DNA from: an uncultured Collinsella sp.
GTDB taxonomy: Bacteria; Actinomycetota; Coriobacteriia; Coriobacteriales; Coriobacteriaceae
Assembly (NCBI GenBank): GCA_900541875.1
Contig: UQLF01000011.1
Coordinates: 1 to 64,000 of the forward strand
Direction of reading: 5' to 3'
Length of the DNA: 64,000 nucleotides
Made by a program: the position numbers and the translations under genes. Numbering within the stretch: position 1 is the first letter of the stretch; each line of letters opens with the position of its first letter. Below the pieces are notes generated by a model, which ran no database searches, was not told where the DNA came from, and saw nothing but the letters and a program-made list of their open reading frames with translations. Positions 47,624-57,032 of this stretch are shown one piece after another.

Positions 47624-49315
47624 TTATTCGCCGGCGGGCGGTTGTGGTGCGGACGAAGACGGGGTCGAGCCCTCGCCACCATCCTGGCGCGGCTTGCGGG
47701 AACGGCGACGGCGACGGCGCTTTTGACCCTGGTCGGCCGAGCCCTCGCCACCGCGCGGCTCGCGCTCGTCACGAGCGGCGCCATGCGAAGCCTTGGCAGC
47801 CGCTCCCCCGCCATCCCCGGGACGACGGCGCGTGACCTTGACCTCGCCATCCGAGACCTGATCGGCCACGGAGGGCACTGAGGGCTTCTGTTGCGCGCCC
47901 GAGGAATGACGACGGCGCGGACGCGGCGCGCGTTCCTCCTCGCCACGTGACTTGCCGCCCTTGTCGGCAGGCGCATCGGAGGCCGAGGGGCCCTTGGAAG
48001 CGGCACCAGCCTCGCGAGCAGCTGCGGCGCGGAAGGCGTCCTCGCGCTCCTCGCTCGACAGATGACGGCGGCGGCGACGTGTGGGGTTCATGCCACCGCC
48101 GCGATTCTGCTGCTGGGGCTGCTGAGCCTCGCGCTCGCGGGAAGCGTTCTTGCCTGCGGGAGCGGCCTCGCCGGCATCGCCCGAACCCGACCGCTTGCGA
48201 CGACGACGGCCACCGGCGGCCTCCTCGGCCTCGGGTGCCTCGACCTTACCACGGCCCTTTCCGCGGCCACGGCCCTCGCCCTGGCTCTGAGCAGCGCGAG
48301 CATCGGAATCGGCATCGCGACGACGGCGCTTGGGCATCGACGTGCCGGCAAGACGGTCGGCGCTCGACAGGCCATCGCCCACGTCGACGCCGTTCTCGCG
48401 ATCGAGCTCCATGAGCGCCAGGCGCATCTCGGGCGACTCAATGCGCTCGAGCACGTCGCGCGTCACGCAGTCGGGGCGGCAGTTGCAGCCCTGCTCGGCA
48501 GCCTTCTTTTTGCAGCCCTCCGAGCACGTCATATCGGCCAGGTTGACCTTAAAGACTTTGCCGTTCTCTAGGCGCAGCACCAGCTGCTCGCGCGGCGTGT
48601 CATATTCCTGGATACGCGCCTTGCCGAGCGGCGTATCGATGAGCGTCTTCTTTTTGGGCGCACGGCTCTTAAAGTCCTTGTACGCCTCGAACTCATAACG
48701 CAGGCAGCACATCAGGCGACCGCAAACGCCGCTGATCTTGGACGAGTTGAGCGGTAGATCCTGCTCTTTTGCCATGCGGATCGAGACGGGCTCAAACTGT
48801 CCGCCAAAGCGCGTGCAACAGAGCTCCTGGCCGCACTGGGCATAGCCGCCCACCAGGCGGGTCTCGTCGCGCACGCCGATCTGGCGCATGTCGACGCGAA
48901 TGTGCAGCGTCGAGGACAGATCCTTGACGAGCTGGCGAAAATCGACGCGCTCCTCGGCCGCAAAGTAGAACACGGCCTTCTCGCCGCCAAACAGGTACTC
49001 GACGCCCACCGGCTTCATCTCGAGGTCGAGCTCCTTGACCAGGCGGCGGAAGTCGACCATGGCCTCGTCGCCTTGGATGGCCAGATCGTCGGCAAGCTGC
49101 AGGTCGATGTCGCTCGCCACGCGCAGCACGGGCTTAAGCGGCTGACCGATCTCGTCTTGCGGCACCTCAAAGGGATCGGCCGTGACCAGGCCGATCTCGG
49201 TTCCGCGCTCGGTGGAGCAAATGGCATAATCGGCCTCGAGGATATCCAGATCCTGCGGGTCGAACCACAGGTCGCGCGAGGCGTAGGTAAACTTAACGGG
49301 TACGACTAACGGCAT
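47624..49315 (-). CDS. ricT: PSP1-domain protein RicT with long basic tail
   Basis: 563 residues. Residues 1-290 match RicT/YaaT: PSP1 domain with GVEYLFGGEKAVFYFAAEERVDFR, then CGQELCCTRF and CGRLMCCLRYE, the Cys pairs that bind iron-sulfur in the RicAFT complex, and a further CNCRPDC. The last 240 residues are a low-complexity Arg/Lys/Gly/Ala tail with RRRR blocks, likely disordered and RNA-binding. Family members tune RNase Y. It overlaps the holB stop by 10 nt. Confidence 0.9.
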   Translation of the reverse strand: MPLVVPVKFTYASRDLWFDPQDLDILEADYAICSTERGTEIGLVTADPFEVPQDEIGQPLKPVLRVASDIDLQLADDLAIQGDEAMVDFRRLVKELDLEMKPVGVEYLFGGEKAVFYFAAEERVDFRQLVKDLSSTLHIRVDMRQIGVRDETRLVGGYAQCGQELCCTRFGGQFEPVSIRMAKEQDLPLNSSKISGVCGRLMCCLRYEFEAYKDFKSRAPKKKTLIDTPLGKARIQEYDTPREQLVLRLENGKVFKVNLADMTCSEGCKKKAAEQGCNCRPDCVTRDVLERIESPEMRLALMELDRENGVDVGDGLSSADRLAGTSMPKRRRRDADSDARAAQSQGEGRGRGKGRGKVEAPEAEEAAGGRRRRKRSGSGDAGEAAPAGKNASREREAQQPQQQNRGGGMNPTRRRRRHLSSEEREDAFRAAAAREAGAASKGPSASDAPADKGGKSRGEEERAPRPRRRHSSGAQQKPSVPSVADQVSDGEVKVTRRRPGDGGGAAAKASHGAARDEREPRGGEGSADQGQKRRRRRRSRKPRQDGGEGSTPSSSAPQPPAGE

Positions 49316-50433
49316 TTCAGTGCCTTCCTGATATCGAACAGCATGACCTCGATGGCCAGCTGGGGAGTAACGTTTCTGGCGATGTTGCGCTCGGCGGCGG
49401 CGACCGCCTCGAGCGCCTGGGTGGCACCCGCAACAGTGGTCGCGGCGGCAAGCCGGCCGATCGTGTCGCGCACATCCTCGTTCACGACGTCGGCCGCCTC
49501 ATCCTGAAGCGTCAGCAGCACGTCGCGCATGAGCGTCCGCGCGCTCGCCAGCGCTTCCATGATACCCGAACGCTCGCGCGCGTTGAGTTCGCGCTTGTTG
49601 CGGTCCTCAAGCTGCTTCAATGCTCCACGCGACAAGTAGTCGGCGTTTTGCTCGAGCACCTTTTCCTGCGTGGACTTGACCTCGGCGAGCGGCGCCTTAA
49701 CGGCGACGATGAGTGACTTGGCGCGGCTGAGCACGTCGGCTTCGTCGGCGGCGATAAGCGAATCGATGGCGCGAACCATCTGACGGCGGGCGTCCTGGCG
49801 CTCGGCGCTCTTGAGGAACTCGATGCCACGCGTGGGGCTTCCCGCTACGGCGACGGCCATGCGGCAACGCGCAGGGTCCTGACCGGTGGCGCGGCTCACG
49901 GCCTGCGCGGCAACGGCAGGCGATACCAGCCGAAACGGCACGCACTGGCAGCGGCTCACGATGGTGGGCAACATCACGTCTGCCGAGGTGCCCAGCAAGA
50001 TGAACATAACGCCCTCGGGCGGCTCCTCGAGCGTCTTGAGCAGCGCGTTGGCGGTGTTGGCGCGCAGCTGCTCGGCACGGTCAATGATGTAGACCTTAGC
50101 CTTGGCACGGATGGGCGCCAGCGGCACGTCGTCGAGCAGCTCGCGGGTCTGAGCAATGAGGTAGCCCGTGGCGCTCTCGGGCGTGTAATAGTGCACGTCG
50201 GGATGCGTATGGCGGGCGACGCGCACGCAGCTATCGCATGAGCCGCAGCCATCCTGCTCGCACAGGAAGGCCTGGGCGAGTGCCCACGCGGCGTCGAGCT
50301 TGCCCGCGCCGGGCGCGCCCAAAAACAGGTAGGCGTGCGATGCGCGACCGCTGGCGACGGCATTGGTCAAAAAGTCGCGCACGCGCTCTTGGGTGTCGAG
50401 CTTGGCCAGTAGGCTTGCCTGAGCGGGGGCCAT
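49306..50433 (-). CDS. holB: DNA polymerase III subunit delta'
   Basis: 375 residues from the ATG at 50433 (AAGGAGG upstream). Clamp-loader AAA+ fold: FLGAPGAGKLDAAWALAQAF (P-loop with Leu where Ser/Thr is usual, so ATP binding is doubtful, as in delta'), zinc module CEQDGCGSCDSC, and ALLKTLEEPPEGVMFILLGTS. It sits in the tmk-holB-ricT order seen in many Gram-positive genomes. Confidence 0.9.
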   Translation of the reverse strand: MAPAQASLLAKLDTQERVRDFLTNAVASGRASHAYLFLGAPGAGKLDAAWALAQAFLCEQDGCGSCDSCVRVARHTHPDVHYYTPESATGYLIAQTRELLDDVPLAPIRAKAKVYIIDRAEQLRANTANALLKTLEEPPEGVMFILLGTSADVMLPTIVSRCQCVPFRLVSPAVAAQAVSRATGQDPARCRMAVAVAGSPTRGIEFLKSAERQDARRQMVRAIDSLIAADEADVLSRAKSLIVAVKAPLAEVKSTQEKVLEQNADYLSRGALKQLEDRNKRELNARERSGIMEALASARTLMRDVLLTLQDEAADVVNEDVRDTIGRLAAATTVAGATQALEAVAAAERNIARNVTPQLAIEVMLFDIRKALKCR

Positions 50434-50434
50434 A

Positions 50435-51118
50435 TTACTCGGCCTCCTTGGCAAGCGCGGCGGCGACGGCGTCTTGCGGAATGTCGAGACCGTATGCGCG
50501 AACCTGCTCGACCGTCTGCGCGAAGACTTCCTCGATGGTCGCGGTGGCGTCGATAAGCTTTACGCGGTTTGGCTCCTCGGCAGCAATTGCGCAAAAGCCC
50601 TGGTAGACACGCTCTTGGAATGCCATGCCCTTTGCCTCCATGCGATCTGCCGCACCACGGGCTGCCATGCGCAGCGCCGCCTGCTCGGGCGTGATGTGGT
50701 AGACGAGTGTGAGCGCCGGGTGCGTACCCGCGACGGCCAGGTTGTTGGCATCTCGCACCATCTGGCGATCAAGGCCGTCGGCAAATGCCTGATAGCAGGT
50801 TGTGGAATCGTAGAAGCGGTCGCACAGGACCACCTTGCCGGCAGCAAGGGCGGGCGCGATGACCTCGTGCACCAACTGAGCACGTGCCGCCTCGTAGAGC
50901 AACAACTCGCAGGTGTCGCCCATCGCTGTATTGGCGGGGTCGAGCAGCAGAGCACGGATCTTTTCGCTGATGGCGGTACCGCCCGGCTCGCGCAGGCTCA
51001 CAACCTGGTGGCCAGCGAGTTCGAGCGCGCGGGCAAGCAGGCGCGCCTGCGTGGACTTGCCGGCACCATCGACGCCCTCGAGCGTGATAAAGCTATGTTG
51101 AGCGGGCTCAAAAGCCAT
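50435..51118 (-). CDS. tmk: thymidylate kinase
   Basis: 227 residues. P-loop EGVDGAGKSTQARLLARAL at residues 14-32, DRFYDSTTCYQAF (DR[FY] motif) and a LID region around AARGAADRMEAKG. It phosphorylates dTMP to dTDP. One nucleotide separates it from holB. An AAGGGG site lies upstream of the ATG. Confidence 0.96.
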   Translation of the reverse strand: MAFEPAQHSFITLEGVDGAGKSTQARLLARALELAGHQVVSLREPGGTAISEKIRALLLDPANTAMGDTCELLLYEAARAQLVHEVIAPALAAGKVVLCDRFYDSTTCYQAFADGLDRQMVRDANNLAVAGTHPALTLVYHITPEQAALRMAARGAADRMEAKGMAFQERVYQGFCAIAAEEPNRVKLIDATATIEEVFAQTVEQVRAYGLDIPQDAVAAALAKEAE

Positions 51119-51220
51119 GGGCGCAGCCCCTTCCTACAAGGCGCGTAAATGCAGATATATCAACCAAGCCATGATACCCCAGTGCTCGGTGCGTCCCCAA
51201 TAGCTAAAGGTGCCTTTCCA

Positions 51221-51289
51221 AAGTTGCGGTGAAATAGGGACTGATTGAAGCTCTGAGACCGCCAAACAGTCCCTATTTCACCGCAACTT
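51221..51289. repeat. 69-bp inverted repeat, 'GTTGCGGTGAAATAGGG' family
   Basis: A perfect 23-bp terminal inverted repeat (51221-51243 with 51267-51289) around a 23-bp centre. It is the better copy of the element at 3631-3698. A GTCCCCAATAG fragment of the other palindrome family precedes it at 51193. Confidence 0.8.
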
Positions 51290-51357
51290 ATGATGGGGAA
51301 TTTTGGATGCTGGGTATAATCGTCCTATTGCATTGAAATGTGGCGAAAGGAGTGGCA

Positions 51358-52344
51358 ATGTCTCGGTATTGTGCCTCGTGCGGCAAGCTTCTTGCAGATG
51401 ATGCCAAGTTCTGCACCTCGTGCGGTGCACCCGTTGAGCAAACAACCGCGAGCGATAGCCAGCCCGCTTTTGAGCAGACCGGTTCCCTCGATACGCCGCA
51501 AGCCAAGGCGGACGACCCCCTCGCCTATCGCCCCGACCCCGCCGCAGGCCCCGCGGCCGTCGAGACCACGCAGCGCATACCCGTCGCGAGCGGCTCGCCC
51601 CAACAGCAGCCGGCCCCCGCATACATGCCCGCTTCACCACAGACCCCCGCTCCCAAAAAGAGCGGCACCGGGCCGCTTATCGCCGTTATCGTTGTGCTGG
51701 TGGTGATCATCATCGCCCTGGTCGTTTTCTTTGTGATCAAGCCTTTCGACAACGCCGCCACGCAGACGACTGCCGAGATAGCCAAGCTGCACCATGACGT
51801 CGACGACGATGACCTAAAGCCTCTCGGCGATCCCAACAGCCTGTACGACGATGATGACGATGACGACGACGAGGATAGCGGCGAAGCAACGCTCTCCGAG
51901 CAGAATCTCTACCGCCGACTGAGCGAATACTACGACTTGCTCGAAGACCTCGACAACTACGTCCGTGGCTGCGCGCAGAACTTCAACGGCAGCTATCTGG
52001 AAGAGGATCGAACCACCCGTCAAAATCTCGCCGACGTCGCCGAGCGCACGGAGGACACCATCGAGCAGTATTACGACATCGTCGAGGACCTAGATGTCCC
52101 GACGAGCTCCAAGAACTACAGCTCCTGGAAGGACATCATCGCCCTGTACGACGACCTGGATCACCGCATTGACGCAATCTGTGATGCCTGGGAGATCAGC
52201 CTGAAATACGCCAAGCCTGCGGACCACAAGAATGAGATCGTGGCGCCGCTGTCGCGCGACAACGTGGCGGGCACCAATGACAATAAGTACCGCCTAGACT
52301 TTGAGGAGCGCTATCCCGGCGCCAAACCCGTCGAAGTGAACTAG
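51358..52344 (+). CDS. zinc-ribbon membrane protein of unknown function
   Basis: 328 residues from the ATG at 51358, with AAAGGAG upstream. The N-terminal zinc ribbon has Cys5, Cys8, Cys19 and Cys22 (CASCGKLL, CTSCGAPV). A Pro/Gln-rich linker, a transmembrane helix (about 105-127), then an extracytoplasmic, very acidic domain with a run of eight Asp follow. Such zinc_ribbon_2 proteins are common in Actinobacteria without known roles. It stands alone. Confidence 0.8.
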   Translation: MSRYCASCGKLLADDAKFCTSCGAPVEQTTASDSQPAFEQTGSLDTPQAKADDPLAYRPDPAAGPAAVETTQRIPVASGSPQQQPAPAYMPASPQTPAPKKSGTGPLIAVIVVLVVIIIALVVFFVIKPFDNAATQTTAEIAKLHHDVDDDDLKPLGDPNSLYDDDDDDDDEDSGEATLSEQNLYRRLSEYYDLLEDLDNYVRGCAQNFNGSYLEEDRTTRQNLADVAERTEDTIEQYYDIVEDLDVPTSSKNYSSWKDIIALYDDLDHRIDAICDAWEISLKYAKPADHKNEIVAPLSRDNVAGTNDNKYRLDFEERYPGAKPVEVN

Positions 52345-52362
52345 CGCTTTGTCGTTCCCGAG

Positions 52363-52420
52363 CCGGCAGTCAGGGACGTTCCTAAACTGCCGGCAGAAAA
52401 GGAACGTCCCTGACTGTCGG
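52363..52420. repeat. inverted repeat, 'GGGACGTTCCT' family
   Basis: 21-bp arms (CAGTCAGGGACGTTCCT core) with one mismatch around AAACTGCCGGCAGAAA. It is related to the 17-bp inverted repeat at 22919-22968. Confidence 0.8.
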
Positions 52421-52421
52421 A

Positions 52422-52464
52422 TAAAAAAACGAGCGAGGATTTTGAGGTCCTCGCTCGTTTTTGT
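52422..52464. terminator. bidirectional terminator between convergent genes
   Basis: AACGAGCGAGGA/TCCTCGCTCGTT arms with A-run and T-run on the two sides. Confidence 0.85.
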
Positions 52465-52489
52465 TTTAGGTGATGTTTCGACCGTGCGG

Positions 52490-55081
52490 CTACTTGTCGG
52501 CAGCGGTCTTTTTGGTAGTCGACTTCTTGGCCGTCGTCTTTTTGGCGGTCGTCTTCTTGGCAGCAGTCTTCTTTGCCGCCGTCGTCTTCTTGGCCGTGCT
52601 CGCCTTGGTCGTGGTCTTGCGACCGCGGGCGGGCTTCTTCTCCTTGGTCGGGCAGTCCATGTTCACGCAGATGCGCCACGGGCCGCGCGCCGTGTTGACC
52701 ACCACGATGGGGGCGCCGCACTCGGGGCAAGTCTCACCCGTCGCTTCGAGCTTACCGCGCGCCGGCAGAGGATAGCTCACGCCGCAGTCATCGTAGTTGG
52801 TGCAGCGGATAAAGCGCTTGCCGCTCTTCTCGCTCTTGTGCGCGATCAGGTCGCCATGACGTCCGGCCTCGGCGCACACCTTGCACTCGCCCACCTTAAG
52901 GTCAGGCTCGTAGTTGGTGGGGCACGTGGGGTTCACGCAAATCTCGAAAGCCTTTTGGCGGAACGGCTGGCACTTAATGCGCGGCGCGCCGCACTCGGGG
53001 CACACGGCCGCCTCGCCCTCGAGCGGGCTTACCTTGACGCCGCTCGGCACCGGATAGGTCACATCGCAGTCGGGCCATCCCATGCAGCCAATGAAGCTGC
53101 CACGGGTCTTGGCGCTCGTCTTCATAACCAGGTCCTTGCCGCACTTGGGGCAAGCGCCCACGCGCGCATCGGCCGTGACGGCGTCGCTGATGGCGTCGCC
53201 CAGCTCCTGCGTGTGCTTGAGCAGCTCGTCGAGCACGCCGGCCAGCAGCGCGCGCGAGTGCGTCACGACATGCTCTTCGGTGTCCTCGCCGCGCTCCACA
53301 CGGGTCATGTCGCCATCGAGCTCGCTGGTCATATCGGGGCTCGTGATGCGCGGGGCAAACTGCGACAGTGCATCGATGATGGCGATGCCCAGCTGACTCG
53401 GCTCCACGGGATCGTTTTTGAGATAGCGCACGGCATACAGGCGCTCGATGATGCTCGCGCGCGTGGACTTGGTGCCCAGGCCGCGCTTTTCCATCTCCTG
53501 CACGAGCTTGCCCTGGCTGTAGCGCGCGGGCGGCTCGGTCTGCTTTGCCTCGAGCTTAATGTCGAACACGTCGACCGTGTCGCCCTGCTCCAGCGGCGGC
53601 ATCTGCTCGTCGCGCTTGAGTCCGTACGGGTATGCCTCGCGGAAACCCGGGGTCACGAGCACGTCGCCCGAGGCCACGAACGGCTCACCGTTCACGTCGA
53701 GCTCGAGCTTGGTGTTCTCGATGGTCGCAGGACCCATAAGCGTCGCCAAGAAGCGGCGGGCGATCAGGTCGTAGAGCTTGCGTTGGCCGCCGTCGAGCGT
53801 GGACGGATCGCCCTCGCCCGTGGGGTAGATAGGCGGGTGGTCGGTGGTCTCGACCTTGCCGCGCGTGGGCTTCATGGGACCGGCGAGTACCTTTTTGCAC
53901 ACGGGCGCCAGCGCCGGGTTGATCTTTGCCAGGTCGCTCACCACAGCGCCCAGATCGAGCGTCGCGGGGTACACGGTGTTGTCGACACGCGGGTAGCTGA
54001 TGAGGCCCGCCATGTAGAGGGACTCGGCGATGCGCATCGTACGCGCAGGCGAGATACCCTCGGCCGCGGCGGCAGCCTGCAGCGAGGTGGTCGCAAACGG
54101 CGTGGGCGGCTGCTGCTTGCGCGAGCGCTTGGTCACCGCGGCGACGGTTGCCGTCGAAACGCCGTTAACATGGCCGTACGCCGTCTCAGCAGCATCTTTA
54201 TCGGTAAAGCGCGCCGTCTTGTGAGCGATCTTAAAGCGGTCGTCCTCGGCAGCACCCTGCGCGGCGCCCATGCCGCGAATCTGCCAATAGTCCTCGGGCA
54301 CAAACGCCATGCGCTCGCGCTCGCGCTCGACCACCAGGGCAAGCGTCGGCGTCTGCACGCGGCCGGCGGAACGCACGTTGCCAAAGCCGCCAAACTTGGC
54401 GAGCGTCAGGTAGCGTGTGAGCACCGCACCCCAAATGAGGTCGATGTGCTGACGGCTCTCGCCGGCGTCGGCTAGGTTCTGGTCGAGCGAGACGAGGTTA
54501 TCGAAGGCCTGCGTGATCTCGGCCTTGGTAAACGAAGAGTACTGGGCGCGGGCGACCGGCAGATCGGGCGCAACCTCGCGCACCTTGTTGAGGGCGTCCG
54601 AACCGATCAGCTCGCCCTCGCGATCGAAGTCCGTGGCGATGATGACGCTGTCGGACTTCTTGGCAAGGTTCTTGAGCGAGCGAATGAGTTCTTTCTCGGC
54701 CGGCAACTTAATGACGGGGGCCCAGGTGAGATACGGCAGGCTCTCGAGCTTCCAGCCCTTGATGGAAATGCCATCGGCAAGAAACGGCTTACGCTTGGTG
54801 TCGTAAGGCGGACGAGCCAGGCCATCGGGCATGTCGGCCGGCAGTATCTCGCCGTCCTCGGTGACCGAATACCAGCCCAGCTTTTTATCGAACAGCACGC
54901 TGTCGCAAAAATCGGGCGCAAGGATGTGACCGGCAAGGCCGATCGTCACGCACTCCTCGCCCTTCCACTCAAAACGGTAGATGGCGGTGTTGTACACCTT
55001 GTCCTTTTTGGGCTTGCCCGTGGACAGACGCTCGGCAATCTGACGCGCGGCGTCGTTTTTCTCTGCGATGATGAGCTTCAA
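52490..55081 (-). CDS. topA: type IA DNA topoisomerase I
   Basis: 863 residues. Toprim domain from MKLIIAEKNDAARQIAERL with TDFDREGELIG acidic triad, active-site Tyr363 in LISYPRVDNT, then three C-terminal zinc-finger repeats (CPKCGKDL, CPECGAPRIKC, CPECGAPIVV). The last 45 residues are a Lys/Thr/Ala tail (KKTTAAKKTAAKKTTAKK), like the basic tails that aid processivity in actinobacterial TopA. Compared with E. coli TopA it looks like the TopA/archaeal-like Topo I branch. It relaxes negative supercoils. Confidence 0.92.
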   Translation of the reverse strand: MKLIIAEKNDAARQIAERLSTGKPKKDKVYNTAIYRFEWKGEECVTIGLAGHILAPDFCDSVLFDKKLGWYSVTEDGEILPADMPDGLARPPYDTKRKPFLADGISIKGWKLESLPYLTWAPVIKLPAEKELIRSLKNLAKKSDSVIIATDFDREGELIGSDALNKVREVAPDLPVARAQYSSFTKAEITQAFDNLVSLDQNLADAGESRQHIDLIWGAVLTRYLTLAKFGGFGNVRSAGRVQTPTLALVVERERERMAFVPEDYWQIRGMGAAQGAAEDDRFKIAHKTARFTDKDAAETAYGHVNGVSTATVAAVTKRSRKQQPPTPFATTSLQAAAAAEGISPARTMRIAESLYMAGLISYPRVDNTVYPATLDLGAVVSDLAKINPALAPVCKKVLAGPMKPTRGKVETTDHPPIYPTGEGDPSTLDGGQRKLYDLIARRFLATLMGPATIENTKLELDVNGEPFVASGDVLVTPGFREAYPYGLKRDEQMPPLEQGDTVDVFDIKLEAKQTEPPARYSQGKLVQEMEKRGLGTKSTRASIIERLYAVRYLKNDPVEPSQLGIAIIDALSQFAPRITSPDMTSELDGDMTRVERGEDTEEHVVTHSRALLAGVLDELLKHTQELGDAISDAVTADARVGACPKCGKDLVMKTSAKTRGSFIGCMGWPDCDVTYPVPSGVKVSPLEGEAAVCPECGAPRIKCQPFRQKAFEICVNPTCPTNYEPDLKVGECKVCAEAGRHGDLIAHKSEKSGKRFIRCTNYDDCGVSYPLPARGKLEATGETCPECGAPIVVVNTARGPWRICVNMDCPTKEKKPARGRKTTTKASTAKKTTAAKKTAAKKTTAKKTTAKKSTTKKTAADK

Positions 55082-55135
55082 AAGAGGCTCCTATCTCAAA
55101 TCTCTGCGGCTACGCCCGCCCGTATGGCGGCCGAC

Positions 55136-55819
55136 TTACGCCCTTGCTTGCTCAATCTGCCCGATGAGCCAATCGCACCAGGCATCCATGCCCTCGCCCT
55201 TGCGCGCGCTCACGGCAAACCGCGGCGCCTGCGGATTGAGGTCATCGAGTGTCTTAGTATACCTATCCATGTCAAAATCGAAAGCCGGAGCCACGTCGAC
55301 CTTGTTGAGCAGCTGCGCGCCGGCGTGTTGGAAGATGCCCGGGTACTTGATGGGCTTGTCGTCGCCCTCGGGCACCGAAAGAATCATGATGGACAGGTTC
55401 TCGCCCAGGTCAAAGTCGACCGGACAGACCAGATTACCCACGTTTTCGATAAAGATGACGTCGATGTTTTGAAGACCCACAGCCTGGTCGAAGGCGTCGA
55501 CGGCCTCCATGATCATATTGCCCTCGAGGTGGCACAGGCCGCCCGTGTTGATCTGGATGGCGGGCATACCGGCTTCCTTCATAGTGATGGCGTCGACGTC
55601 CGAGGCGATATCGCCCTCGATGACGGCGCAACGCAGGCCCGCCTTGTCGCGCAGGCGCTCGTTGGTGCCCAAAATCGTGGTGGTCTTGCCCGAACCGGGG
55701 CTCGACAGCACATTGATCACATAGGTGTTTGCCTCTTTAAATCGCTGGCGCAGCTGATCTGCCAGGCGCTCATTGCGCGACAGAATCGGCGATGCGATAT
55801 CAATCGTCTTCTCGGCCAT
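55136..55819 (-). CDS. hypB: hydrogenase nickel incorporation GTPase HypB
   Basis: 227 residues. P-loop SSPGSGKTTTILG, Switch motifs AVIEGDIASDVDA, and the metal-site region NTGGLCHLEGNM with Cys-His. It lacks the His-rich N-terminus of some HypB proteins, so nickel storage is not expected. With HypA it loads nickel into [NiFe]-hydrogenase. Hydrogenase structural genes are not in the window. hypA lies 55 nt upstream. Confidence 0.93.
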   Translation of the reverse strand: MAEKTIDIASPILSRNERLADQLRQRFKEANTYVINVLSSPGSGKTTTILGTNERLRDKAGLRCAVIEGDIASDVDAITMKEAGMPAIQINTGGLCHLEGNMIMEAVDAFDQAVGLQNIDVIFIENVGNLVCPVDFDLGENLSIMILSVPEGDDKPIKYPGIFQHAGAQLLNKVDVAPAFDFDMDRYTKTLDDLNPQAPRFAVSARKGEGMDAWCDWLIGQIEQARA

Positions 55820-55874
55820 ACTTAGCGCTCCTTACTTTGGCCCCTTTATACCCCATCACCAGATGGCTAGCGGG

Positions 55875-56231
55875 CTAATCTTCGGGGGTTTCGATTTCGA
55901 TACTTGCGATGTCGAGCTCGCGACCGTGCAGCAGGCGCACATTGGCGCCGCCACATTGGGGGCAGCGGCAATGGAAACGGTCGTGCTCAAAGACCTCACC
56001 ACAGTCCAGACACTCGCTTTGTGGATGGACCTCCTCCACGGCAAGCTCGCAGCCGCGCGTGAGCGGGTCCTCGTCGCGAAATGTCTCCCACGCAAAGTCG
56101 AGCGCCTCGCGCACGACCTCGGTCATATCCCCGATACGCAGCGTTACCAAAACGGCGCGCGAGGCCCCCGCCCCACGCGCCGCGCGAATCACTGTATCGA
56201 GTATGCCGTTGACAATGCCAACCTCGTGCAT
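55875..56231 (-). CDS. hypA: hydrogenase maturation nickel metallochaperone HypA
   Basis: 118 residues. The MHEVGIV start gives the nickel-binding His2. The zinc site is CLDCGEVFEHDRFHCRCPQCG with the two CxxC pairs. It hands nickel to hydrogenase large subunits together with HypB. It lies 6 nt after tatC, so tatA-tatC-hypA-hypB may be one transcript, which fits export of a metalloenzyme by Tat. Confidence 0.94.
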   Translation of the reverse strand: MHEVGIVNGILDTVIRAARGAGASRAVLVTLRIGDMTEVVREALDFAWETFRDEDPLTRGCELAVEEVHPQSECLDCGEVFEHDRFHCRCPQCGGANVRLLHGRELDIASIEIETPED

Positions 56232-56237
56232 ACCGAT

Positions 56238-57032
56238 TTACTCCTCGCTGTCCTCTTCGTCGTCCGAAAACAGGTCCAGACGGCTCACAAACAAGCCCTC
56301 CTTGCCCTCGCGCGCGGTAATGGCCACGCGAGCGATGGCGAGCGAAATCTCGTAGAGCGAGAGCAGGGCGCCATACATGAGGCCCAGCGTAACGGGCGAG
56401 CCGTCGGGCGTAATCACAGCCGAGCCCGCAAGCAGGCCAACGTATACGTAACGCCAGGCACTGCGGAAGGCCGCATAGGACACAATATGGAAGACGGACA
56501 AGTAGAAGATGATGAGCGGCAGCTCAAACGCCACACCAAAGCCGATCATAAAGAGCAGCTCCATGTTGATGTAGTCCTCCAAATTGGGCAGCGCCGTGGC
56601 GACGGCCGAGGTCTCGCCGATGAGCCACTCAAAGCCCGCAGGAATGATGATGAAGTAGCAGAAGATGGCGCCCAGGAAGAACAGCACCGTCGAGGCGAGC
56701 ACCGTGGGCACGACCCACTTGCGCTCGTTGGGGCGAAGCGCCGGCAGGAAAAACGCCAGAATCTGCCAGATGATCATGGGCGTGCACATGACCACGGCCA
56801 TCTTGATGGCCAGTGAGAAGCGCAGGCCAAAGCCGCCGAGCGTGGTGGTGATGTAGAACTTACCGTCCGGCACAAAGGAGCGGATGGGATCTTTCAGGAT
56901 GTCGAGCACCACAGGCGTGGCGAAATACAGCACGATAGCGGCTGCAAAGACTGACACGACCACGATGGTCAGGCGGCGACGGAGCTCTCCCAGGTGATCG
57001 AAGAGCGGCATACGCGCAGGTCCGATAGGCAT
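56238..57032 (-). CDS. tatC: Sec-independent translocase subunit TatC
   Basis: 264 residues with six predicted membrane helices. Signatures: PLFDHLGELRRRLTIVVVSV at the N-terminus and the periplasmic-loop FALPALRPNERKW region (here FFLPALRPNERKWV). It recognises twin-arginine signal peptides. Its start overlaps the tatA stop by 1 nt. The C-terminal tail is very acidic (DLFSDDEEDSEE). Confidence 0.95.
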   Translation of the reverse strand: MPIGPARMPLFDHLGELRRRLTIVVVSVFAAAIVLYFATPVVLDILKDPIRSFVPDGKFYITTTLGGFGLRFSLAIKMAVVMCTPMIIWQILAFFLPALRPNERKWVVPTVLASTVLFFLGAIFCYFIIIPAGFEWLIGETSAVATALPNLEDYINMELLFMIGFGVAFELPLIIFYLSVFHIVSYAAFRSAWRYVYVGLLAGSAVITPDGSPVTLGLMYGALLSLYEISLAIARVAITAREGKEGLFVSRLDLFSDDEEDSEE

